DNA of 64,000 bases, taken from Capnocytophaga cynodegmi DSM 19736. Lineage in GTDB: Bacteria > Bacteroidota > Bacteroidia > Flavobacteriales > Flavobacteriaceae. Made by a program: the position numbers and the translations under genes. Shown piece after piece: positions 40,159 through 47,885 of this stretch. Location of the stretch: positions 124,001-188,000 of the forward strand of contig NZ_KB900715.1 in the NCBI RefSeq assembly GCF_000379185.1. The letters run 5' to 3'. The notes under the pieces are model-generated. The model saw nothing but the letters and a program-made list of their open reading frames with translations. It was not told where the DNA came from and did not search any database. Numbering within the stretch: the first letter of the stretch is position 1; every line of letters begins with the position of its first letter.

Positions 40159-41529
40159 CTATTTTATATTTAAGTCGTTCAATTGGTTTAGTTCTTGGAT
40201 TAGTTCGGGTTTGGAAGTTAAGAAATCGACCATTTGTAAGGCAGTTTCGGCTTCATTTTTACCGATGTATTTTAGTAACATTGCTTCGGTAGAATGTCCC
40301 GTAACGTTCTTAATTATCGTAGTGGGTAACTTTCCGTATAGGTTGGTCGCAAACGACCGCCTACATACGTGCGAGGTTATAAACTCGTATTTTGGTAGGG
40401 TTACTTTTATGGTCCGTTTGTTACCTTTGCCCTCGTAATTACCTTTATCGTCTTTCTCTATGGCGTTGCCGTTGCGGTCAATCAGTACCGACCTTGTGTG
40501 TGTTATTGGAATATCAATACCCGCCAACTTACATACTTCTTTAATGTATTCGTTAAGACGTTGGATACTGATAGGATAAGGAAGCCCCGCATTTTTTATT
40601 TCTAATATTTCAGAATTAAGCCCCTCGATGATAGGAACGATAACTATTTTGCCTGTTTTTTGTTGTCTTATCCTAACTGCTGGAGTACCATTGTCCAAAT
40701 AAGCATAGTTGGAATGGTCTATTTTTAAAAGGTCGCCCCCACGTTGTCCCAAATGACAACCCAACAAAAGCCACTTACGGGCGTTGTGTAGTTGTAAGTT
40801 TGTTATTTTGCAGTCTCTTATCTGTTGGAGTTCCTGAGGATTGAGGTATATAGGTAACTCTTTTTCGGGTGTACCTTTGGCTAATTTAGGCAGTTGGGGG
40901 CTTGTCTCAATGCCTAATGTATTTGCTTCGTTGCATACGGCTTTGAGGTTGTCCATTAGTTTGAGGGCGTAACTATCTTTATGCTGTCTTGTATTTATTA
41001 GCCAATCCAGAAAAAGGCGTTCAAACTTTAAATCTATATCCTTTGCCTTGTAATGCTTTCGGGTTTTGGATTGATAGGCGTTGAAAATGGTTTTTAATGT
41101 TTGATAGGATTTTACCCTACTTTGAGAAAGTCCCAATGTACCCCGTCCGTTTTTGCGTGTGTGGGCGGTTTGTATGATGTAATCGATAAGGTCAAGGATA
41201 AATGCACTTTGTCCCGTGTTGGGGTCGTCTATTCGTTTGAAAAAAATATCAATTTGAGTTTGTAGCCAATCGGCATTAACGGGGTCGCCTTGCTGTTGGG
41301 CTTGGTTTAGGCTGTTTTCAATGAATAGTTTTAAAGTGCTGAGGTCAGTTGCGAGGTTTTTATTTTCGGGACTTGTGGGCTTAGGTTCTTTCTTTTTGGC
41401 ACTCCATTGGTCGGGGTCGATGAGTAAGCCCGTTTTTTTGATATAGTCTTTCCCACGTTGTAGGTTCAAACGTACGTATATGGTTGCGGGGTTGGTCTTA
41501 CTTTTGACCAAAAATGTAACGGACGGCAT
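40159..41529 (-). CDS. tyrosine recombinase/integrase of the element
   Basis: 456 residues. It has an N-terminal arm-binding/SAM-like domain (VTFLVKSKTNPATIYVRLNL), a core-binding domain (about 120-215, QSRVKSYQTLKTIFNAY) and the catalytic domain. Catalytic residues visible are Arg in GQRGGDLL (about 262), His and Arg in HVCRRSFATN (about 385-388), His in TGHSTE and Tyr in LLKYIGK (about 418). It is next to the distal att copy, as expected. Its promoter is at 41553-41583, and its leader carries GTTTTAGAAAAGT. It starts a two-gene unit with fic. Confidence 0.95.
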   Translation of the reverse strand: MPSVTFLVKSKTNPATIYVRLNLQRGKDYIKKTGLLIDPDQWSAKKKEPKPTSPENKNLATDLSTLKLFIENSLNQAQQQGDPVNADWLQTQIDIFFKRIDDPNTGQSAFILDLIDYIIQTAHTRKNGRGTLGLSQSRVKSYQTLKTIFNAYQSKTRKHYKAKDIDLKFERLFLDWLINTRQHKDSYALKLMDNLKAVCNEANTLGIETSPQLPKLAKGTPEKELPIYLNPQELQQIRDCKITNLQLHNARKWLLLGCHLGQRGGDLLKIDHSNYAYLDNGTPAVRIRQQKTGKIVIVPIIEGLNSEILEIKNAGLPYPISIQRLNEYIKEVCKLAGIDIPITHTRSVLIDRNGNAIEKDDKGNYEGKGNKRTIKVTLPKYEFITSHVCRRSFATNLYGKLPTTIIKNVTGHSTEAMLLKYIGKNEAETALQMVDFLTSKPELIQELNQLNDLNIK

Positions 41530-41535
41530 AATATT

Positions 41536-41548
41536 ACTTTTCTAAAAC
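41536..41548 (-). promoter_or_regulatory. leader motif of the integrase gene, small-RNA target
   Basis: GTTTTAGAAAAGT on the minus strand, six bases before the integrase ATG and at the predicted 5' end of the message. Confidence 0.5.
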
Positions 41549-41552
41549 GATA

Positions 41553-41583
41553 CAAAAGTAATAGTTCTTGTTGGACTTGTCAA
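41553..41583 (-). promoter_or_regulatory. integrase promoter
   Basis: On the minus strand TTG (41583-41581), 20 bases, TACTTTTG (41560-41553). The predicted start, near 41547, leaves an 18-nt leader. Confidence 0.65.
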
Positions 41584-41597
41584 GTCATCAAAAATCT

Positions 41598-41622
41598 TTC
41601 CCTACATTTTCCCTACATTTTC
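41598..41622. repeat. tandem arm-type repeat near attR
   Basis: Two overlapping copies of TTTCCCTACATTTT, matching the single copy at 31761-31779 near the other end of the element. Candidate integrase arm sites. Confidence 0.5.
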
Positions 41623-41754
41623 TGTTTTGCTTTCAACTTTATTGTATTATTTTGTATTATTTGTAACAATGTTTTTCAAGTTAGTTAATTGAATTACAAA
41701 ACAATAACACTGATTTTAAAGAGAATACGAAAAGGGTAAAAATATAGGTGTCTT

Positions 41755-41820
41755 GTCCCGCTCCGAGTACAACAAAAAATCGTAATACTTTTATAATGAA
41801 AGTGTTGCGATTTTTTTATT
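41755..41820 (+). repeat. attachment site, distal copy (66-bp direct repeat)
   Basis: Identical to 31690-31755. It supplies a second copy of the tRNA 3' end and of the terminator hairpin at the element's right boundary. Confidence 0.95.
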
Positions 41821-41886
41821 CCAAGTCTTATAAAAAATACAATATCAGTAGTTTTTTATCACAAAAGCTATCAAAACAGAACATAA

Positions 41887-41914
41887 AAAATCACAGCAAT
41901 TGAACTGTGATTTC
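41887..41914 (-). terminator. intrinsic terminator of the sprE-like gene
   Basis: On the minus strand AAATCACAG, loop, CTGTGATTT followed by more T's. It lies 44 bases beyond the stop. Confidence 0.82.
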
Positions 41915-41957
41915 CCACTTGATTTCTAGTAAAAAAAGGAATTATCTACATATTAGC

Positions 41958-44468
41958 CTATTTCTTTCTTTTCTTTTCATAATCAAAATACTTTTCTTTC
42001 TCTTTTCTAATTTGCACCAAGCGATAATTTTCAGTTGCAATAACAAAGCTAGTAAACTTATGATTTGTTTGGATTTCTTGCAATTTCTCAATGATACTTT
42101 CTGCTGTATTTCGGTTTTGAAGTCCGTGAACAACAAGCCAAGTTTCATCAGGGTTGTAAACATCTTCTGACACAGAAATTTTATCCGAAATAGTAGCCAA
42201 CTTCTCAATAAGTTGCAATTTAACTTCTTCCCTATTTTCCGTAGAAACATCAGCAAGAACTACTTTCCAAGACCTCGTCTTTTCATCGGAAACAAACTCT
42301 TCTTTCTCAATATTATTCAATTCTTCCAATAATTCAGCAGCAAGTTTACTTTCATCTGTTTCAGGATAATTAACCTTAACTTGTTCAAGAGCTTCACGAT
42401 AAGATACAACGCCATACAAACGAGCAATCGCATCAGCCTTTAACATTTCCAATTTGGGAGCTACCGCTGTTTCACGGAAAGAAAGTCTATTTTCGTCCAA
42501 ATTTTGCAGAATTTCTAAAATTTTTCCTTTCTGAAAATCAGCTGTAAGCGTATCCAAAAGTTCTTGAGCTTTCTGGTCTTTCTGCTGTTGAGAAGATATA
42601 TTTCCTTTCAAAATACTAACATAATCTGACTCTGGGAATTTGTTAAATAATTGATTTTTAAAATCTTCAGATTTTGAACTATTCAAATCGAGATAATTTT
42701 TATACAACTCATAGAGGGCTCCAACTTCTAAGTTAGCATCTGGATTGGCATTTAGCAAACTCTCCAAACGACTGATAGATAATTCATTGTCTCCAAATTT
42801 TGCTCTATATAAAACTCCTAATTGATATAAAGCCTGATTTCTATCTTTTTCTAATTGTATTATTTCAATTTCCGATTTTGGTAATTTTTCAACAAAAGAT
42901 TCTGCTGTTACAAAATCATGCTCAATAGCAACTAACTCACTATCAAATTCTTCCAAAGATTGTGTAGTTGCTTTTTTTACCTTTGACGACCAGCGCCAAT
43001 TATCTTCCAATGCACGATTTCCCCAATACTGCTGAAATTGTTGCTTCCCGTAGGCAATAGCCATCGGATTGTAAAAATAAAACTTCCCTCCTTGTTGCTC
43101 AGGAAGATTTTGAACATAAAATCCTGAACCTAAATCTTCTGCAGAAGTCATATTTTTTTGCTTCTGTTCTACAACCTTTTGCACGGAATCAATGTGCTTT
43201 TGGAAAAAACTTAATTGCTCCTCTTTGGATAATCTTGCTATTTTTATAATGCTATCATTCTGTTTTACAACATACTCAAGTTCCGTAATTTTAGCTAAAT
43301 TTTCCTTTTTTCGCTCGATGTAAAGACGCTCAAAAGTATGTTCTGGAATATAAGCCAACGTACTATCCAAATGGTGGTATGCTCCTGTATAATCTTTTTG
43401 TTCAAACAGAATTTCTGCAAGTTGTTCGTGTGTTTTTGCTTTAAGAGAATTATTTTCTTTATTGTTTTTCAACGACTTACGATAGAAACTCGTAGCAATT
43501 ACTTTGTTGTTTTCTTGAGTTAATGACCCGTGCATAAAATAAAGAACATCTAACAAATCCTTATGCTCATAACGTTTTTCTAATTTTGTTAAATATTCCA
43601 AGAATTCTTGTTTCTGCTCAGGAGAAAAATCTTTATTTCGAGCTTTTCCTGCTTGAGCTTCTACCCACAATTTCCGTGAAATTTTCCAGTTCAAATCAAT
43701 AACTTTTTCATAGGCAACAACGGCGGAATCTCTCTGTTTTTGCTTCTCATAAAGCTGAGCAGCAATAAAATAATATCTTCCTCTGAGTAACTTATTTTTA
43801 GTAAACTTTCCTGCCAAGTAAAGGGCTTCAGCTGCGTTGGGATACATTTCTTGATTGATATACGCCTGACCTAACGTTGCATAAGCTTCTGCTTTATCAT
43901 TTCTACGTAATTTTTCAGTCTCCAACAATTCGTGAAGTTTTTCTATAGCAATTTTATCTTTTCCCAACCGAAGATTTGTTTTCTGTGCCCAAATAGCCGC
44001 TTCGGGAATACGCTCACTTTTTCCGTAGTTTGTAAGTAAATGGTTAAAAGCCTCTAAAGCAGGAAGAAAACGTTCGTTGTAATAACGTGATTTTCCTAAC
44101 AGAACGTATGCGTCATCAATTTTATAATTCCGTTGGACACCCTTGAAAACCATTGAATGCAGCTGAATTGTTTTGATAGCTTTTTCCTCCGCTCGTTCAA
44201 AATTTGGATTTTCAATACCATCTAATTGTATTTTTCCTGACATTTTGATAGGTTCCACAGGTAAAACCTCGCTAAAATTATCTTGGTATTGCTCTTGAAG
44301 TTCCTTTAATCCCAAATCAAAAGCCTCTTCACCATTGAAAAGAACATTATACTTGGTAACGATGGGTTGCATTTGCCGATTGTAGTACGTGTTTGCATTA
44401 GGAGTACACCCAAACACAAGCAACTGAATCACAGCAAAAAAAGAAAAATATTGAATACGTTTTTTCAT
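41958..44468 (-). CDS. sprE: SprE/PorW-like tetratricopeptide lipoprotein (type IX secretion, gliding)
   Basis: 836 residues with a lipoprotein signal (VFGC, Cys at about 21). YYNRQMQPIVTKYNVLFNGE near the start, then many TPR motifs (AYATLGQAYINQEMYPNAAE, KLWVEAQAGKARNKD, ...), then a 130-residue C-terminal SPOR-like region (EEVKLQLIEKLATISDKISV, TSFVIATENYRLVQIRKE). The layout fits SprE/PorW, an outer-membrane lipoprotein needed for type IX secretion and gliding in Flavobacteriia. The identity rests on length, lipobox and start motif. It is the last gene of the sufS, dipeptidase, sprE run. Confidence 0.75.
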   Translation of the reverse strand: MKKRIQYFSFFAVIQLLVFGCTPNANTYYNRQMQPIVTKYNVLFNGEEAFDLGLKELQEQYQDNFSEVLPVEPIKMSGKIQLDGIENPNFERAEEKAIKTIQLHSMVFKGVQRNYKIDDAYVLLGKSRYYNERFLPALEAFNHLLTNYGKSERIPEAAIWAQKTNLRLGKDKIAIEKLHELLETEKLRRNDKAEAYATLGQAYINQEMYPNAAEALYLAGKFTKNKLLRGRYYFIAAQLYEKQKQRDSAVVAYEKVIDLNWKISRKLWVEAQAGKARNKDFSPEQKQEFLEYLTKLEKRYEHKDLLDVLYFMHGSLTQENNKVIATSFYRKSLKNNKENNSLKAKTHEQLAEILFEQKDYTGAYHHLDSTLAYIPEHTFERLYIERKKENLAKITELEYVVKQNDSIIKIARLSKEEQLSFFQKHIDSVQKVVEQKQKNMTSAEDLGSGFYVQNLPEQQGGKFYFYNPMAIAYGKQQFQQYWGNRALEDNWRWSSKVKKATTQSLEEFDSELVAIEHDFVTAESFVEKLPKSEIEIIQLEKDRNQALYQLGVLYRAKFGDNELSISRLESLLNANPDANLEVGALYELYKNYLDLNSSKSEDFKNQLFNKFPESDYVSILKGNISSQQQKDQKAQELLDTLTADFQKGKILEILQNLDENRLSFRETAVAPKLEMLKADAIARLYGVVSYREALEQVKVNYPETDESKLAAELLEELNNIEKEEFVSDEKTRSWKVVLADVSTENREEVKLQLIEKLATISDKISVSEDVYNPDETWLVVHGLQNRNTAESIIEKLQEIQTNHKFTSFVIATENYRLVQIRKEKEKYFDYEKKRKK

Positions 44469-44559
44469 TTTTTGTTTTATGAAAATCTTAATTGAACCAC
44501 GAAGTTACTGCTTTTATTTCGAAAAAAAAAGACTTTTAATTTTTTATTAGGAAAAGATT

Positions 44560-45303
44560 TTATTCGCATTCCCATACAAAATCTTCTACTTTTGAATTAA
44601 TTTCAGGACGAAATTCATAATGCCACCATTCGGAGTAAATCGACTTAAAATTGTGTTTATGCAAAATTTCTTTCAAAAGTTTTCGATTTTTCAACACTTC
44701 TTCAGGCAAATTTGTGTAAGTATGATGTGCTTCCTTTCCAAAAAAATCAAAAGGAGTTCCCATATCAAGCTCTTTTTCATTCATATCAACCAGAGTCAAA
44801 TCCACTGCAGCTCCTCGATTGTGTTTTGAACCTTTGGCAGGATTTGCTACGTAATGCGTTCCTGGCAAAATTGCCCACATTTTTTTCTGCACTGAAAGAG
44901 GACGATAACAATCAAATAATTTAATACGAAAACCTAATTTTTTAAACTCTTCATTAGCAGCCAACAAAGCCTTTGCTGTAGCTTTACGCAAATAGCATTC
45001 AGGACAATCATATACCGCTTGTTTCAAAAAATTATCTTCAGTAGCATACTTGATATCCAAAATAAAATCATCTGATAAACTCTTGATATTCACAAAGTCG
45101 GTATGAGGTGATATTTTTTCTTCTTTTTTAGAAACATCAATCTCGTCATCTTCATTTTCTGTAATAAGTACATTATCAGCCTTATATATATTTTCTACTT
45201 TAACTATATCTATTTCCATTTTAGCAGAACGACTTTCCTTATTATTATTTTTACAAGAAAAAAATAACACAGAGAGGAAAAGAAGAAAAAGTACGTTTTT
45301 CAT
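44560..45303 (-). CDS. D-alanyl-D-alanine dipeptidase, VanX/DdpX type (M15D), lipoprotein
   Basis: 247 residues with lipobox FFSC (Cys17). The core has SKHNRGAAVDLTLVD, the zinc-binding SxHxxGxAxD pattern, and EWWHYEF, holding the catalytic Glu and third zinc ligand. The family hydrolyses D-Ala-D-Ala in peptidoglycan turnover; VanX members also give vancomycin resistance, but no vanH or vanA-like ligase is nearby, so a housekeeping role is likely. It lies between sufS and the sprE-like gene. Confidence 0.93.
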   Translation of the reverse strand: MKNVLFLLFLSVLFFSCKNNNKESRSAKMEIDIVKVENIYKADNVLITENEDDEIDVSKKEEKISPHTDFVNIKSLSDDFILDIKYATEDNFLKQAVYDCPECYLRKATAKALLAANEEFKKLGFRIKLFDCYRPLSVQKKMWAILPGTHYVANPAKGSKHNRGAAVDLTLVDMNEKELDMGTPFDFFGKEAHHTYTNLPEEVLKNRKLLKEILHKHNFKSIYSEWWHYEFRPEINSKVEDFVWECE

Positions 45304-45331
45304 TTTCTGAATTTGATTTGTATTTTTCGCA

Positions 45332-46552
45332 TTATTGTAACATCATTTGTGCTTTTTTGAGACTTTCGATGAGAAAATCTATTTCCTCAAAGGTATTATA
45401 AACTGCGAAACTTACCCGAATAGTCCCCGAAATGCCATAAAACTGCATTATGGGTTGAGCACAATGATGTCCTGTTCTGACGGCAATTCCCAACTTATCC
45501 AATATAGTACCTACATCATATGGATGTATTCCCTTCAAATTGAATGAAATAACAGATGTTCGCTTAGAAAGATTATCGTCTCCGTAAATTTCAATTCCAT
45601 CAATAGTTTTGAGTTTTTGGGTAGCGTACTCTAACAACTTGTGCTCGTAATTTGCTATATTTTCAATTCCAAGTTCGTGAATATAATCTATTGCACTGCC
45701 AAAAGCGATTCCTCCACAAATATTGGGAGTTCCTGCTTCAAATTTATGTGGTAAATCGGCATAAGTAGAAGCTTCAAACCGAACTTCTTTAATCATTTCT
45801 CCCCCACCTTGATACGGAGGAAGTTTATTTAATAATTCTTCTTTGCCATAAAGTATTCCCACACCCGTAGGACCATACATTTTATGAGCAGATACAGCAT
45901 AAAAATCAACATCAAGAGCCTGAACATCAGCTTGAATATGTGGAGAGGATTGAGCACCATCTACCAAAACCACAGCTCCTCTTTCGTGAGCCTTTTCAAT
46001 GATAATTTCAATAGGGTGTATGTTACCTAACGCATTGGAAACGTGCTGCACACATACTAATTTTGTTCGATTGGTTAACAATTTATCAAATGCATTGAGG
46101 TCTAAAATTCCCTTTTTATCCATTGGAATGACTTTCAAAATTGCACCACTTCGCTCACAGGCAAATTGCCAAGGAACTATATTACTATGGTGCTCTGATG
46201 CAGAAATGATAATTTCATCTCCCTCAGTCAAAATTGAAGCATATCCATTGGCTACCAAATTAATGGCTTCTGTAGTTCCAGAAGTAAAAATAATTTCAGA
46301 TGACTTTTTTGCATTAAAATGACGTTGTAACTCCACACGAGCCTTCTCATAAGCATCTGTAGCTTCTTGACTGAGCGTGTGTACACCTCGATGAATATTC
46401 GCATTCAAAAAAGAATAGTAATGTACGATACTATTTATCACTTGAACAGGCGTTTGTGATGTAGCTGCATTATCAAAATATATCAGAGGCTTACCATTTA
46501 TTTTTCGTTCCAGTATAGGAAAATCTTTTCGGATTTCTTCAATAGGTTTCAT
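45332..46552 (-). CDS. sufS: cysteine desulfurase, SufS type
   Basis: 406 residues, usual SufS length. It starts MKPIEEIRKDFPILERKING; the PLP lysine is in SAHKMYGPTG and the catalytic Cys in RTGHHCAQPIM. Group II desulfurases take sulfur from cysteine for Fe-S assembly and pass it to SufE. No other suf gene is in the window. The -7 box at 46580-46587 (TACTTTTG) supports transcription from here; the VanX-type gene follows after 28 bases. Confidence 0.95.
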   Translation of the reverse strand: MKPIEEIRKDFPILERKINGKPLIYFDNAATSQTPVQVINSIVHYYSFLNANIHRGVHTLSQEATDAYEKARVELQRHFNAKKSSEIIFTSGTTEAINLVANGYASILTEGDEIIISASEHHSNIVPWQFACERSGAILKVIPMDKKGILDLNAFDKLLTNRTKLVCVQHVSNALGNIHPIEIIIEKAHERGAVVLVDGAQSSPHIQADVQALDVDFYAVSAHKMYGPTGVGILYGKEELLNKLPPYQGGGEMIKEVRFEASTYADLPHKFEAGTPNICGGIAFGSAIDYIHELGIENIANYEHKLLEYATQKLKTIDGIEIYGDDNLSKRTSVISFNLKGIHPYDVGTILDKLGIAVRTGHHCAQPIMQFYGISGTIRVSFAVYNTFEEIDFLIESLKKAQMMLQ

Positions 46553-46629
46553 CAGTGATTGATTTAAATTCTACAGAAGCAAAAGTATTTATTTTTTTAT
46601 GATATTTATAACGAATTGAAAATAAAATG

Positions 46630-46637
46630 TAACTTTG
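46630..46637 (+). promoter_or_regulatory. -7 box of the arginase-fold gene
   Basis: TAACTTTG, about 100 bases before the start codon at 46740. No clear -33 element. Confidence 0.4.
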
Positions 46638-46739
46638 TGGCTCAGGCGTGGCTGAAGGTAAATCATATTTTTGATACTTTTATCCACAATTGTAAGATTT
46701 CATTCATATATAGTTGATAACTAATTTTTAATACATAAA

Positions 46740-47864
46740 ATGCCTTTATTTTATTTACAACCTATTTCAAATTCAATCACTTCGCAAGAATACAAACAGC
46801 AACAAATTGGTTTTCAAATTAAAAGACATATTTTGGAAGACGGATTACCTGATTTGGAAGGAGTTAAAATTGCATTTATCTGTATTGAAAATTCAGCTCA
46901 AAAAATGACCAATTTTCGGAAGAAATTATATTCCCTTTATGTAGGAAATTGGAATTTCACGATAGCAGATTTAGGAAATTTGATAGAAAGTCCTTCGGTA
47001 AAGGACACTTACTTTGCTATCAGAGAAATGGTCAGCTATCTTGCAAAAAAAGGAATTACTTTAATCGTGGTTGGTGGCGAACAGCATTTAACATACGCCT
47101 TGTACCGAAGTTTTGATGAGTTAGAACAAATGGTAAATTTGGTAAGCGTTGATGCAAAATTCGACTTTAATGATGAGGAAGAACTATTTTCAGAAAACTC
47201 TTATTTTAGTAAAATCCTGACAGAAAGCCCCAATAACTTATTCGACTTCACCAACTTAGGTTATCAATCTTATTATGTGGCACAAGAAGAGTTAGATTTG
47301 CTCGACAAAATGTGCTTCGATGCCTACCGATTAGGAAATGTGGTAAATGACTTACCTTCAATCGAACCAGCGATGCGTGATGCAGACCTTGTAAGTGTGG
47401 ATATGACAAGCGTTCAAGCTCGTGATGTAAATAGCGAAACGGGCTACGTGAATGGATTTTCGAATCGAGAAATTTGTACTATTTCTCGTTATGCAGGTAT
47501 CAGCAATAATGTACAAGTTTACGGAATTTTTAATATCCCACAAACGGAATTGGCTTCGGAATTAGTAGCTGAAATGATTTGGTATTTCTATGAGGGATAT
47601 AATTTCAGAATCAAAGAATTACCTATTGTTAATGATGACAACTATACAAAATATATCGTTCCAATTGATGATGTTCAAATCGAATTTTTTAAAAGCAATG
47701 CCACAGGTCGTTGGTGGATGAAACCAGGAAGTGATAAATTTTCAGGACACCAAAATCACTTACCTTTAGGCTTGATGCCTTGCAATCAAAAGGAATATAT
47801 CGAAGCAACTCAAGGAATTATACCTGAAAGATGGTGGAAATCTTACAGAAAATCAATGCAATAA
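46740..47864 (+). CDS. arginase/formimidoylglutamase-fold protein with altered metal ligands
   Basis: 374 residues of the ureohydrolase fold: VVGGEQHLTYALYRSFDEL, VSVDAKFDFNDEE, SVDMTSVQARDVNSETGYVN. In true arginases these three motifs are GGDHS, DAHxD and DxDxxD. Here the second has Lys for His (DAKFD) and the third has DMTS, so two metal ions cannot both be bound in the usual way. Homologues in Flavobacteriia are annotated formimidoylglutamase. It may have lost hydrolase activity and become a binding protein. It is convergent with the histidine kinase gene. Confidence 0.8.
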   Translation: MPLFYLQPISNSITSQEYKQQQIGFQIKRHILEDGLPDLEGVKIAFICIENSAQKMTNFRKKLYSLYVGNWNFTIADLGNLIESPSVKDTYFAIREMVSYLAKKGITLIVVGGEQHLTYALYRSFDELEQMVNLVSVDAKFDFNDEEELFSENSYFSKILTESPNNLFDFTNLGYQSYYVAQEELDLLDKMCFDAYRLGNVVNDLPSIEPAMRDADLVSVDMTSVQARDVNSETGYVNGFSNREICTISRYAGISNNVQVYGIFNIPQTELASELVAEMIWYFYEGYNFRIKELPIVNDDNYTKYIVPIDDVQIEFFKSNATGRWWMKPGSDKFSGHQNHLPLGLMPCNQKEYIEATQGIIPERWWKSYRKSMQ

Positions 47865-47885
47865 ATGGAATTAGCAAACAATGGT

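Larger units (their letters stand above)
31690..41820 (-). mobile_element. integrated genetic element of about 10 kb in tRNA-Leu
   Basis: The segment lies between the two 66-bp direct repeats (offset 10,065 bp). It carries a tyrosine recombinase next to the distal repeat, regulators, a replication initiator and small genes of phage or island type, nearly all on the minus strand. Its genes have more G and C than the AT-rich neighbours. No conjugation, mobilisation relaxase, capsid, portal or tail gene is visible, so it is a cryptic, replicative island or satellite-like element; how it moves is inferred. Confidence 0.9.

Noticed and set aside
31690-41820. Inovirus (filamentous prophage) reading of the element
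   Set aside because: Only the initiator resembles filamentous phage. No Zot-like assembly ATPase and no small coat protein with a membrane segment are present.
31690-41820. Integrative conjugative element reading
   Set aside because: No relaxase, coupling protein or Tra proteins are seen in 10 kb; the RteC-like protein alone is not enough.
44560-45303. Vancomycin resistance cluster
   Set aside because: Only a VanX-type dipeptidase is present, without vanH, a D-Ala-D-Lac ligase or vanRS; the neighbours are sufS and sprE.
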